From assembly GCA_003427395.1 (NCBI GenBank), contig BFEA01000062.1, forward strand, positions 1,366,329 through 1,411,710: a stretch of DNA of 45,382 nucleotides, in the 5' to 3' direction. Below the pieces are notes generated by a model, which did no database searches, was not told the DNA's origin, and saw only the letters and a program-made list of their open reading frames with translations. Of the stretch, positions 18,151 to 29,448 are shown one piece after another. The DNA is from Chara braunii. Taxonomy: Eukaryota > Streptophyta > Charophyceae > Charales > Characeae. How positions within the stretch are numbered: the stretch's first letter is position 1; every line of letters starts with the position of its first letter. The position numbers and the translations under genes are program-made.

Positions 18151-21100
18151 GGTTATTCAATTGGTCCAACCTACATAACCTGCAATTCGGGTCCACCCAT
18201 TTAGCCCTGAAATTGTCCAGCAGCTGTTGCCTCTTGGGCTCTTCCGACTCGTTTCTAAGGCTCGCTTGTAAGTCCATCCAGGCTGATTGTGTCTGGCATA
18301 GTATTGTGTCCGCCAGCCCTCGCTTGTATAAAGTCGAATGGGTGTTGTCTCCTCTCGTGGGAGCACCTCATCCGCCGCGCTATCATGAGCAGAGCCAGGC
18401 GAGAGTACTGGAACAGATTCAACATAACTGCGTCCAGTCAGTTCCTTCAGGTGGGAGGATCGCAAGGAGGATAGTCCTCACATGACTGTCACATCCCATG
18501 GGAAGTGCTGACCGGTGAAGTAGTGCCAGGCCGCATCCCACCACCTCCAGAGGCAAGTCACCATGGGGCAATCGAGTAGACAATGCTCTAGGGTGGCTCG
18601 TTTTCTGGGGCTGATGAGTTCATTGAAGGTGCATAGCGGCGACAGGATTCCCTTATGTTCCAGGTCGGTTCTTTCTGTCAGCGGGTCAAGGGTGAGCAGG
18701 CACCTATGGATAATCTGCCATTGAAGTGCTTTGTGACTGGTCGGTCTAATGTGGGAGTAGGCCGACCACCTAAATGTGCAGAGATCTGTGCGCTTTAAAG
18801 TAGAGTCTCTATCCCACCGTCTAAGGATCGTATCCATGACCGGAATGTGCTTCGCATTGTCCTGTATCCTTTTTTGACAGAATACTGCCACGACATTGTT
18901 GAGGTTTTCCCCCATTTCCATTCCCAATTCACCGGGTCGAAGGGGAGGTGGGAGAGAGGGACGGTCGGTTCAAAAGCATACAGAGTCTCATCTTTGTCTT
19001 GTACCACCTGTACCCGGATAAGGGAGTCAGGTGGGCTGTGGGCATCGAGCTGCTCCATCCTGTGGAGCTCAGACCATCTTGCCCCCAGCAGAAGCGGAGT
19101 GTATGCAATGAGTTGCAGAGAAGTGGGGAATAACGCCTGCTCCACCTTATAGACAGTCATGGGTAGGTGCAGTGTTGTTTCAGTGCGCACCACCCAGTCC
19201 CCCAAGCACCCATGCCAAAGGGACCACGTTTTGGATTTATGTCAAATCTTGCTCCAGGTTGGGAGATGGGCCCATCGTGAGTCGGATTGTTTCGCATGAG
19301 TGTCAGGCTGTTGCGCTGTCATTCCACAGGTTCCCAACTGTATAAATGCCCTTCTTGGCCCACCGCAACCATTTATACCTACGGTAAGGGAGAAGGGGGA
19401 CCCTGTGTGGTCCAGTAGTTGGGGGTGGCCAAATAAGGGTTGCCTTCTAATTTCGTGCCATCTGAGAGGCACCGGTGTCCTTTTCGGGCCATGGTCCCTC
19501 CATAACCGCAGCATCGCTGGCCACACGGGGTCTATATGTAGGTCCCATCTTGCTTGGCCCGTTGGGGAGGGGTCCGAGTCCACACGGGGGCAAGCAGAAA
19601 CGGTCCAAGCTGAGTTGGTCAGCAGTAGAGAGGGTGCATTGAACGATCCAGGGGCGAGGCCGAGGTGAGGCAGGCAATCTGGATTAGTGCATAGGGAGCC
19701 CATGGGATGTCATTACCCGGAGCAGTCTAATGAGAAACTTAATCAGCAGCGCTCTGATCTCCTTGCCCGGGTCGGTAATGCCCAGGCCCCCTCTACTCCT
19801 TGGTTAAACAAGTACCTCCTAGGGTGGGCGTTTTATGCAGCGGGTGTCACTGTGATCATTTTTCTCACAGATAGGCGACATCCGCCCGTCTCAACTTCGT
19901 GAGCTGTTTTTCAGTCACCGACCAGAAAGCCACTTTGTACCAGATGGATGCAAAGATGGAGTTGTTGATTGCACGAGCCCGACCGACCAAGGAAGTCAGT
20001 TAAAGTCCCATCGTGTCATCCGTTGTATGGTGAGATCCACCAGCGTGTCCCCATGGTTTGACGGCGGGGCAAGAGCCGTGTGAGATCCATCAACGTGTCC
20101 CCATGGTTTCACGGCGGGCCAAGGGCCGTGAGGTTGACTCTCAATACTCTGATGGCTCCGTTATTTTGTCTCCACACCACTGTAGGACCCAACGGCGGTT
20201 GAATATCGTGACAGTGGAGCCACCAGCCTTCCGTTTTGGTTCCTCAATTTACCTTCATGTCCACCGTGATCTTGAAGAGGCGAATGGTATGTGCCAACAC
20301 TTGAAAGCTTTGTGCATTGACTCTAAACAAGACTGTGAGATCATCAACGAAGAGGGAAGTTGTGGGGATAAGGTGCTCAGGGATCTCAGGCACACAGATC
20401 TTTTGGATCTGCGGGTTTGATCTTATCATCGCCGCCAGGGCCTCCATGACGAGGATAAATAGCATCGGGGCGATGGGGTCCCCTTGTCTCACTGAACGCT
20501 GAAGACGGAACGAGGCCGCGAGATGACCGTTAAGCATGATATTGGTCTTGCTGTTCTAGGTCCAGAAAATTCCAGTCAACATGGTCGTACGCCTTTTGAA
20601 AAATCGATAAAGAGGATGGCTGCATCAACCTTCCATTGTCGCACGTAACGGATAGTCTCGTTGACCAGCATAATATTATCCTTTATGTTTCTGTTACGAA
20701 TAAAACCAGACAGATCTGGATGTATTACGTGTGGCAAGGTCGGTAGAAGTCTGTTTGCCTATGCTTTGGCCACAATTTTGTATGGGACCGGCAAAAGAGT
20801 TAAAGGGCGATAGTTTTTTATCTTCTCTCTGTCGCCCTTCTTGTATAGCAGGGTGGTCACTCCTTGATCAATCATTTCCCCAAAGCTCTCCTCGTGAAAC
20901 ACCGCATTGACACACAACACAAAGTTCTTCCCAAGGGTCTCCCAGAAATGAGGCCAGAACTCTTGGGGGAAGGCGTCTAATTCTAGTGTTTTTTTCATTA
21001 TCCATGCCTTGCAGTGCCTGCAACAGTTCTGTTGAGGTGAGCGTGGTGTCGAAGGTGTTTCTTTGACGTGCGAGAGCATGGAAGGGAGGGCGTGTAGTAG

Positions 21101-22510
21101 TGCCTCTCGTGCCTCACCGAGAACCTGTGCTGGCCTTTGGTCGGTCTCAAAGGTGAAAAAACATCTATAATAGGATGAGGCATAGTCAACGATTTGATAG
21201 GCATTTGTGGCATTTGGTTGGGTGTCATCAAAGGGATGCTTCAGGGATGGCACCACATTTTGTCTAGCTCGTGCCTTTGCTTTGTTGAACGAAAGTTTTT
21301 GTCATCATGCCTTTCGATGCGTCTTTGTTGATTTTGCTTGAATCCTCCATTTCTGAGCCTGTGCATCAGGGTGGTCTTGTAGCTAGGCTCTTACCCGTTG
21401 GAGCGCCTCGTACGTGGGCAGGTCCAATGGGTTGTCCATGAGGTGTTGATCCCACTCCTCCAGCTGAAGCAGTAGGCAGTCAATGACAACATTGCGGTCC
21501 CGTGCAATTTTGATGAAGAGTTTTTTAACTCTCTCCCTAAGGTGCGCGATATCGTCGTTAAACCATTTAACCGTGGACCCATCATCCGGCTTAGTGGTGG
21601 TCCAAAAGCCCCAGGAGTCTCTAACCAATTTTCCCTAACACTGTTTGTTGAGGAGGGAGGAGTTGAATTGGAAGAAACCGAGGCCTCTGGCAATATGGGT
21701 GTGGAGTGATAGTCAAATGGCAATCATGCGGCGATCGAACGACCCGCACGGGGAAAATGGAAGAATATCAGCCATTGTTAGCAGGCTCGAGAGGTCCTCC
21801 AAGATGAAGCCAAGGTAAATGTGTGTGTTAGATATACCCGCCTCCCCTCTTGAGCGGACACATGTATATGTACGCTTGGTCGGATGACGGTGTTTATACG
21901 AGTCTAGTAGTCCTAAGTCTGTGATCATGTGACTGAGTACCAAGCTATCCTGGCCTCTTTCCCTCGGACCTCCCTGGGAGGGGACCTGTTGGGATGCAGA
22001 TCGCCTATCTAAGTTGGGGTCTGGTGTGGTATTACAATCTCTCATCATGATAATGGGAACATCCCTTGGTAGATTTTGAAGAAGGTTGTTAAAGAGTACC
22101 ATGTGAGCAGGATCATTGGGTGCATACACACAGACCAAGCATAATTCCTCTCCTGCGAAGGTTGCTCGCAGCCATACCCATCTGCCATCAACCCGGTCCC
22201 ATCCCGCCTGCAACAGTACCAGTCTGGATGAAGGGGGTAGCCAAATGGCCACACCTGTCGAGGCTGCAGATTTGGCAGGGCAGCATAGGATGTGCGCGAC
22301 CAAATTTGGCGTGCCTGGGCTTGGTGTGTCGGGGAGGCTGTGAGATGTGTTTCATGAACAGCTATGGCATCTGGCCATTTGCCTCTCATATCTCTGGTTA
22401 TGAAATTCCACAACGCCGCCGTTTTCTGGTTATTCATCTGTGAGAGGTCATTAACGTTTATCGATCGGATGTCAAAGTCGGCCTCCCCCAGTTTTTGTGG
22501 CCATGCCGGC
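18151..22510 (-). pseudogene. LINE ORF2: endonuclease, RT and zf-RVT, heavily mutated
   Basis: Minus-strand ORF2 starts at GEADFDIRSINVNDLSQ (about 22470). Endonuclease: HETHL and VCVYAPND are kept, but GDFN has become RDCN, SRIDL has become THIYL and DHH has become DRR, so active-site residues are lost. RT: NYRPLTLLPVPYKIVAKA, then RSVRQGDPIAPMLFILVMEA and LFVDDLTVLF, which keeps the Asp pair. Post-RT sequence spans 18.8-20.2 kb. A zinc-binding remnant reads LEHCLLDCPMVTCLWRWW with the CxxC pair damaged (LCTF). At least six frame breaks separate these pieces. It is a different subfamily from the 11.6 kb copy, which it resembles at perhaps two thirds of residues by eye. The 5' side is cut by a MITE. 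Confidence 0.9.
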
Positions 22511-22521
22511 TGACGGGAGAG

Positions 22522-22658
22522 GCGGTTAATGGAAGGCCCAAAATTCGGCGAATTTTGGCGAATTTTTCACCGAAACTGTCATATTCGCAAAAGTTTCAAC
22601 AACATTGTTTGTAGCGACGCGGCGAAAACCCCCGAATTTTTGGCCTTCCATTAACCGC
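22522..22658. mobile_element. 137-bp MITE with GCGGTTAATGGAAGGCC ends
   Basis: The perfect terminal inverted repeat GCGGTTAATGGAAGGCC (22522-22538 and its complement at 22642-22658) extends with one mismatch into AAAATTCGG. The inner part (CAACAACATTGTTTGTAGCG) matches the 4018-4530 element in reverse. It lies just upstream of the minus-strand LINE ORF2. Confidence 0.85.
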
Positions 22659-22691
22659 TAGTGGCTAACGGCGGAGCGGTGGGGGGGGGGC

Positions 22692-23048
22692 GTGGAGGGC
22701 TGGGGCAGATCGGGTCTGCTCTACAATGTGGATGATCGTGTCCATCCCCGACAGGAGGCACATCGGTCCCGCAGGGGGAACCCTCCCGGCCGCGTCACGC
22801 AGGATTTTGCAGGACTTCGTCGTAGAGCGCGGTTTGCCGCTCCGGCCGAGTGCGGCAGCCGTACCTCTCGCGAGCCCCTACGACAGGATAGGGTCACGCG
22901 AGACACTGCTTACCTCCACCCGCGGGAGCTGTCACCATCCCTTGGGTGGGCGTATCCCCGCCGAACTACCGGACCACGTGCGAAAGCTTTTCATATGCAA
23001 TCGCGGAGGTGGCCCGACCGAGGGCGTTTCTCGTTCGCTGTAGCATAG
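22692..23048 (+). CDS. Hypothetical G+C-rich ORF of 118 codons, unrecognised
   Basis: An open frame rich in Arg, Pro and Gly lies in a G+C-rich island that contrasts with its A+T-richer surroundings. An overlapping frame from 22726 (ATG TGG ATG ATC...) is also open for 105 codons. I recognise no domain, signal peptide or membrane segment. High G+C favours chance ORFs, so this may be non-coding. Confidence 0.2.
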   Translation: MEGWGRSGLLYNVDDRVHPRQEAHRSRRGNPPGRVTQDFAGLRRRARFAAPAECGSRTSREPLRQDRVTRDTAYLHPRELSPSLGWAYPRRTTGPRAKAFHMQSRRWPDRGRFSFAVA

Positions 23049-24070
23049 GGGGTACGCGCGCTCAACGCCCCTCAATCGGACCCGCACACGAATCGACGCA
23101 TTGGGGGGCTGAGGTCCCAAGCACGACTCGTCGTTGGTCGACTAAGACGCATCCTACATACCACGCGTTACACCACAACACTCACGCACACGGAAGGACA
23201 CAAAACAAACAACACAACAACACTCCTAGTCCCTTAAGTGTCCAACCCATAACCTTTTAAAATGGAAGTCGGTTAGGCGTCGCGCGTGAGACTTAAGATA
23301 AAATCATGCAGGCGTAGGGCTTTTTCATATCGACTAGCCATGCAAGCATACGCAAGCAGTCGTTACGACACTCAAGTGTCGACCGACACGCCCCTTGAGG
23401 GGTGGTGATCATGCAACCCTCGATGATCTCGCGGGTCACATTTCGACACTCAAGTGTCGACTGACACGTGTCTTGAGGGGTTAATCTCTTGACGCTAGAC
23501 AATCGTCAAGGCAGCTGATCACCACACCCTCTTTTGCACCTTGTGGAGAGTGGGTGGTACACAGGTTCATACCTGTGGTGACAATCGTCTCTTATTGCCT
23601 TGGAAACCAGCTCCCCCATCCAGGGCGTGGAGAGAACTCAAGGGGGTTGACTTTGACGACAGCCACGGACTATAACGTCCAACTATAAAATTCTAAAAAG
23701 CAAAAACGATGAAAGGGGAATCTCCCTTTTCTCTCAAAGTATAATTTGTTTAACCCTTGCACACGGTCACAATAAGTCGCGCGAACATCCAACGCGTATG
23801 TATGTACATATATATAAAAGGTTATAAAATATGTCACGATCACTTCTCACAATCACAGTGGGACTCCTCTCAACCATATATACTTAAGTGATCGTAGGCA
23901 GTCAAATCCAAAGTCCGAATCACCAAACCTACCTGTAATCACATCAAAGTTTCAACCAAAAGTCCATGCACTACACGGGGTCAACTTCAACCATTCTTTG
24001 CGCTCACACCCCTTGCTTTAGCCATACAAGCCTCACTTTTTGTGCAACTCTCAAAATAAAATACTCAGCA
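23049..24070. other. Non-coding DNA with palindromic direct repeats
   Basis: There is no supported gene. CGACACTCAAGTGTCG occurs at 23366-23381 and 23444-23459, each followed by GACxGACACG and CTTGAGGGG: a 78-base repeat. CACAGGTTCATACCTGTG near 23559 is a further small hairpin. An A+T-rich stretch with TATATATAA lies near 23810. The region runs up to repeat element A. Confidence 0.5.
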
Positions 24071-24489
24071 TCTTTATTAAATGGCCATTCAAATAATATC
24101 TGGGTAAAAACACAACGAAACAAATCAAACCACAGGGCTAAAGCCTTTAGGTTGAGTGGCAAGAGTGGATTGGAGTTGAGTCGAAAACTGACGAATCGGC
24201 AACCGACCTGTTATCAGTGATAACAGAAGATGATGCTCTGTAGGATCAGGCCGAACAAGTCAAGCCTTCAATCGAATTCGCAGCCCTGCATCACAGTACA
24301 AGCCAAAGAGAGTCACTACGACGTTTGAGCAAAATGAAGAACGTGCTCCATCTCGTAGCCTAGCTCCTCTACTAAGTTTCCTTTCTACCTTCCTCTAACT
24401 GGTATCAAGTTGTCCAAACTTTGACATCATCTCCCCAAAACAGGGCGAAACTTTAGATTTCTCATAGAAGAAAATAATTTAACTCTCCA

Positions 24490-24690
24490 AATTCTTCAAA
24501 ATTTCGGCAGCGCTTCCCATAGGAAAGTGCCTTTTTCAGAAATTTCATGTGTCAAAAAATAACTAATTCTTTCAAATCTGTAAAATTTCGGCAGCGCTTC
24601 CCATAGGAACAGGAGACTGCCAAGATTTGTACAAAGCTGAAAATGCAAAGACAAAGTACAACTATACTTGGGACTTACTTCTGACACTTA
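24490..24690 (+). repeat. TTTCGGCAGCGCTTCC sub-repeats in copy A
   Basis: Two units, near 24498 and 24584, each read AAATTTCGGCAGCGCTTCCC followed by ATAGGAA. At least five relatives occur in copy B. Similar motifs are familiar to me from plant LTR-retrotransposon LTRs; that recollection was not verified. Confidence 0.65.
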
Positions 24691-25004
24691 CTTGATAGTT
24701 AGAACCGGAGATAGTATGCACGATCCCTTCTTGAAGATGGCATCGTGAGCTAACACCGATCCTAACTCCTAGTAGGGTCAGTCTTATCTTATCCCAAGTT
24801 TCCCTCTCAGCATTCATCTCACCTACCTATAGCTCCAACACTCAGCGAGCATCTAAAGCAATTGACCTGTCCCCAGAGATAGCCCCAAAAGCATACACAG
24901 GTGAGTGTAACATTTCTCGTCAACCCTCAGGTTCCTTTCCAGGTCTCATGTTCATTCAAAAACCCTTGTTATTCCCTTTTACTCTTCCTTACATAAGACA
25001 TAGG

Positions 25005-26225
25005 ATCAGCCAACCCAACTTATGGATGTGACCGACCTGCCAGTTTATATGACTAGGCCACACCAACTTATGGTGCCCTAACCTGGTAGCACAAGTATAC
25101 GTAGGGCATAGGACCAAATCACACCAACCCATGGTGTGACCAGTTTCTCCCTAGACGATCGACATAAGGCGTATGATCGGGCCGCACCAACTTATGGTGA
25201 GGCTGGTCACCCTGAACGCTCGGCATACACAAAGAACTGAACCTCCTCAACTTGTGAGGGGCCAGCCTTATAGCCTGAACAAACAACAAGAGGCATATGA
25301 CTAGAACACACCAACTTATGATGCGCCTAGCCAGCCCAAACAGTGACATATGGCGTAGAACCAGGCTACCCAACTTATGAGTAGTCCATCCCAGCCTAGA
25401 CAAGCAACAAGCGTGTGTTACTGAACAACCCGCAACTTATTCGTTCGCTCAGCCTCCATAACACAACTATATTCAATAAATAGATTCACAATCATTTTCT
25501 GTCTTTAGATGAGTGGTTAGGTCACCTCAACCTATGAGGATCCCCACCCAAACATCGGTTATGTTTAGAAAAAGAAATAGCCAAGCTTTATATACCTGTC
25601 TGTTTTTGTGTTATCAGGGGCATAGGACCAACTACCCAACTTATGGACGAGTCAGCCTGCCCAAAGTTACCACTCAATTTTATACTCTGAATCTTATTTT
25701 TTCCTCTGCTTTATCTGCTACCGGCTTATATGGCTCTATCTCCCAACTTATGGCGTCCAGCCTGCCAATGATATACATAGTATATAGTTGTATCAGATTG
25801 TATACTCAGGTTCCACTTATGTTCGCGGTTCGGTCATACCAACTTATGGTGTGACTAGTCTGCCAAAACAAATAAACATAAGGCATAGGACTGGTCCACA
25901 CCAACTTATGGTGGGGTCAGTTTCTGCCTAGACAATCAACATAAGGCGTATGATCAGGTCGCACCAACTTATGGTGAGGCTGGTCAGCCTGAACATTTGG
26001 CATACACAAAGAACTGAACCGCCTCAACTTATGAGGGGCCCAGCCTTTGCCTGAGCAAACGACAAAAGGCATATAACTAGACCACACCAACTTATGGTGT
26101 GGCTACTTAGCCCAAACAATGACATATAGCGTAGAACTAGACTACTCAACTTCCGAGTAGCCCTGCTCCGCCAAAACAAACAACAGGTGCGTGTGGCTGA
26201 ACAACCCGCAACTTATGAGTTCGCC
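25005..26225 (+). repeat. Hairpin-bearing tandem array (ACTTA loop), about 18 units
   Basis: Units of mostly 60-80 bases each carry a short inverted repeat around the loop ACTTA. Examples are CACACCA-ACCCA-TGGTGTG (about 25127), CTACTC-AACTTC-CGAGTAG (about 26145) and CCTCA-ACTTA-TGAGG (about 26020). Flanks such as GACTGGTCC / GGGTCAGT extend the pairing. Stem sequences differ but complementarity is kept. Five units at about 25100-25460 recur in the same order at about 25880-26230. There is no ORF. Confidence 0.75.
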
Positions 26226-26999
26226 CAGCCTCCGGAACGTAACAACAAATAATGTCACAATCTCATTCTGTCTGAATTCACACAGATAATCTGACTTTAT
26301 CATACATACTTTTCAATTTTACCTTTCATATCATGTCCTGAATTTAAAACAAACAAAGAAAACAGTTAGTTTTCTCAGTCATACTTACAGGCACGCAATA
26401 GCAAAGGGTAATTTAGTTTAGGGGAAAGGATCATACGCGTACGACGAGCATTATACCTGAGTGTTCCTTGCCTCCAGAACCCCGCCTAGGCTTCGGCAGA
26501 GCTCCTGCAATCGGTGGGTGGACCTCCCACAAGGTCTTGCTGCGGTCCTACGGGTTGCAATCCCGCCTGCCGCCTTCCTCTAGTAACCTCAGATTAGACT
26601 TAGAGTAAGAAGGATAGAAGGAGGGGTTTCAGACGCTCGAGATACAAGAGAGGGTCAACTCAACTCGCAAGAGAGGGCCTTGGTATCTTCAATCGCCTGA
26701 GGGTCCCCCAATGGTGGCCAAGAACACAACGAAGGCAGCCATACTACGACAGAAGCCTCAAGTAACAGTCTCCAGACAAGTCTTCAAGTTACAATAGTAC
26801 TCTGGTTGCAGCGCCCAGTCACTCCAATATCAAAACGTCGTCCCCCTCCCCCTGACCGAATTGCCAGTACACAACCTCGAAAGGTTGTGTTTGAATAGAG
26901 CACCCTGCCCCCTCCGCTCCATTCGGAGTGCAAGTGGTGCTCAATCAAACAACATCGCACACCGCTCGTGCACAGTAATGTAGCAAGATAGCAATGTTG

Positions 27000-27640
27000 A
27001 GTAACAAGTTATGCTAGCGTAATGAACCCACGGTAATTCATAGCGGTGTGTAGCGAAACACAATGTCGTTTAGTGGTAAGACCCGCGAAAACACAGCAAA
27101 ACACAAGAAAACACAGTTGACTTAGCGCTGCACAACGCAGCTCAACAAAAGCGGCGGATGCACAACAAAAAAATACAGCTCTAATGCTTGGTGGAGCACA
27201 ACAGCATTGAAACACAGCACAACCCAAAACTCAACAATTGAGTCACAACAAAACTATGCCTAGCAGATAACAGTAGTACACAGTAGAGTGTTCAGATTAG
27301 CAATGACACAGCAGCCCTGCAAGTAGCAAGCGCAACAAGCTTTGCAGCCAGCCAGATTCAAAAGACTCATCAAGCTGCACCTCAGCTAAGCATAAGACTT
27401 ACCAAGTCGCAGGAGTATTGCGCTGCACAGGAGCTTCGTGCAGTAATAAGCTCGACACTGCTCAGCAATACATCGAAAGCGCAATAAAAACACAATAGGG
27501 AAAAGTACAGCATAGTGCTGCTCAATAGTGGCAGACGGTCAAATGACCGTAGCTCCTGCCTTTTGTTGCTCTTCAGCAGTAGCGGCGGGAGCACTCTCAG
27601 ATACGCCGGTCAGCATCACGTGCACGTACTTACCCTACAA
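27000..27640. other. Non-coding DNA after copy A
   Basis: A+T-moderate DNA with many ACACAGCAAAACACA-type strings. No gene, RNA or clear transposon end is seen. Confidence 0.45.
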
Positions 27641-27667
27641 TTGTGCCCACATTCAGACAAAATAAGA

Positions 27668-28286
27668 ATGTATTTCCACTAGAAGGTGGGAAATACATCG
27701 AAGTCATACGCAGGGGCCATACAAGCACCACTTCACCAAACGTGCAAAATGAGAGTGAACCTTCTGCTAAAACACAGGAAGGTGCATCGTTCTCATATAG
27801 GTACATGCCGACTTCCTTCTTGATCTTTCCTTATCCCTACTCTCTCCTTCTTTGTCCTATCTCGTTGTCACATCCGACCACGCGGGTGACAGCAACATCA
27901 TGGACTTCAAACACTCGTGCGAACACGATGAGCTGGTTGGTGACGATGGCAATTGCGAATGACGAAAACCCCGACGAGTACGAGGACTAGCAGTGCAACT
28001 CCGACGAATAACATTGAATAATATTGAGATCGTGATGGCGATCTCGAGGAAGCTTCACAGTCATTATCCTGTCGGGCACCAACGAGGTGAAGACAACAAA
28101 CCGCGACAACAAGTGAGAGTGCGTGGTTATCGGTCCCCTCTCCACTACTCGCCAAATGTGCAAAAAGAGATTGAATCTGCCCCTAGAATCGGGACAGATA
28201 CACAGGAACTTCCCCCCTTATTGCGCCTTGTCGTTTGGCACCGTAGCTCGACTTTCGGCTCATCCTGCATCGCCAGTTCGAGATGA

Positions 28287-28364
<78 letters not shown>

Positions 28365-28592
28365 GAATGCACCTCCACCAGGTAAGTCTCCAACCCCACG
28401 ACAGCCCCTGCGCTACTTCCACCGATAGTATGAGCAAAATCGAATGTATCTTCCGAAGGATCAGAGGAAGATACTCGCTTCCTACCGTGCAACTCCTCTC
28501 GCCTTCGACCAGGTAAACACTTCGATCCCTCCATCATCCAACGAATGTGCCAACTGAGGATGAATCTTCCACTAAAATGGGGGGAGATTCAT
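27668..28592. repeat. Dispersed stem-loop family, five copies in this cluster
   Basis: Related hairpins lie at 27668-27698 (ATGTATTTCC / GGAAATACAT), 27752-27795, 28175-28199 (ATCTGCCCC / GGGACAGAT), 28446-28474 (GTATCTTCC / GGAAGATAC) and 28560-28592 (ATGAATCTTCC / GGAGATTCAT). Three of them (27752, 28175, 28560) are preceded by xxGTGCxAAxxGAG and have CTARAA-like loops. Two further relatives lie at 45119 and about 45290. The family is unidentified. Confidence 0.65.
28290..28360. repeat. (CT)n microsatellite
   Basis: About 35 CT units, sitting between two stem-loops of the dispersed family. Open frames here are artefacts. Confidence 0.97.
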
Positions 28593-28599
28593 TGCACTT

Positions 28600-29440
28600 C
28601 ATTGCCATTCCAACTTTCACATACGCGCAGCCCCATCAGTTGGTCCACCGATGAATCAGTGGCTTTAAACGAAAAACTGGCGCGGCCATTAGACTCGCGA
28701 CAATCCAAAACCCCCAATTTGACTCTTAGATCGTTCAAAACGATCAACGAATGACCGAGTTACTTCAACTTTTACCTTGTCTTTCCACCTCAACACCTTC
28801 TCGACTTCTCGGCGCACCCCCTTTCTCTCTCATCTCCTATTCTACACCTCTAACACCAAAACTAACCTCGTAATTGTACTCGCCTGGGTCTAAAACCTCG
28901 ATCTATCACCTTACTTCGCTCGATTTTGCGGAGGATCAAGTGAGGTATCGATTTTTCACTCCGCCATATCCCATCTCTTTCAACCTCTCCGCGCAACATC
29001 TTCTCCCACTAACTCTTTCTTCACTAACTTCCGTGCTAATTTGGCTTCAGATGCGGGGTCGCCAGCCCCGGAAACCCCCGTCTTCGTCCCTCATTCACCC
29101 GATTCTATTAAGAATCGCGCGAGTTATCCCTCTCTTGTTGCGCCCCGCTCGTTTTCTCCGCCATCTTCTTCGTTTTCGAATGCACCTAGCCCAGATCCGC
29201 GTCTAGGTTCATTCGAAGCCTCCCACCTGTTCCCCGATTACTAGGAGCAGCTTTCCACTCTCCCTCATTGATGTCGGCTCAGCTCCACAGCACAGCGTCC
29301 ACCACCTCCGCTATCTTGAGGAGAACTCTGAAGGGAATCAACTATCAGACCGACTGATTTCGCCTCTATACGTGAGGCCGGCGAACGATTCGCAAATCAG
29401 CATCGCTGTGTGCTTCCTCCTGTGTCCTTTCTGGCGATGC
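28600..29440. other. Pyrimidine-rich DNA without a supported gene
   Basis: A Ser/Pro-rich frame at 29041-29244 (starting SDAGSPAPETPVFVPHSPDS after an alternative start) ends at a stop and has no recognised domain. CAG|GTAAGT near 28378 and CAG|GTAAAC near 28509 look like splice donors but fit no coding frame I can defend. Confidence 0.3.
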
Positions 29441-29448
29441 CCTGCTTA

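Larger units (their letters stand above)
24071..26950 (+). repeat. Large structured repeat, copy A (possible long LTR)
   Basis: It is homologous to copy B at about 31386-35000 in the same orientation and element order. Shared landmarks are CAGGGCTAA(A/G)GC, TGTTATCAGTGATAACA (24209-24225), GATGAT...GGGATCA/AGGATCA, TTTCGGCAGCGCTTCC sub-repeats, an array of short hairpins at 25005-26220, and a block from TTGCCTCCAGAAC through GCGGTCCTACGGGTT to GCCGCCTTCCTC. Both copies end in hairpins (here ACACAACCTCGAAAGGTTGT at 26869 and GAGCACC...GGTGCTC). There is no coding sequence. Two such copies flanking about 4.4 kb of non-coding DNA could be the LTRs of a LARD-like element. TG...CA ends and target duplications could not be fixed, and divergence is high. 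Confidence 0.6.

Noticed and set aside
24490-24700. Short minus-strand frame with a repeated WEALPKF motif
   Set aside because: The repeat is the TTTCGGCAGCGCTTCC DNA sub-repeat read antisense, not a protein repeat.
25005-26225. CRISPR-like array
   Set aside because: Unit length and sequence vary, the conserved part is a hairpin loop rather than a full repeat, spacers are related to each other, and the DNA is eukaryotic.
28370-28520. Two strong-looking splice donors (CAG|GTAAGT and CAG|GTAAAC)
   Set aside because: No flanking frame with protein character; one lies next to a microsatellite, so no exon is called.
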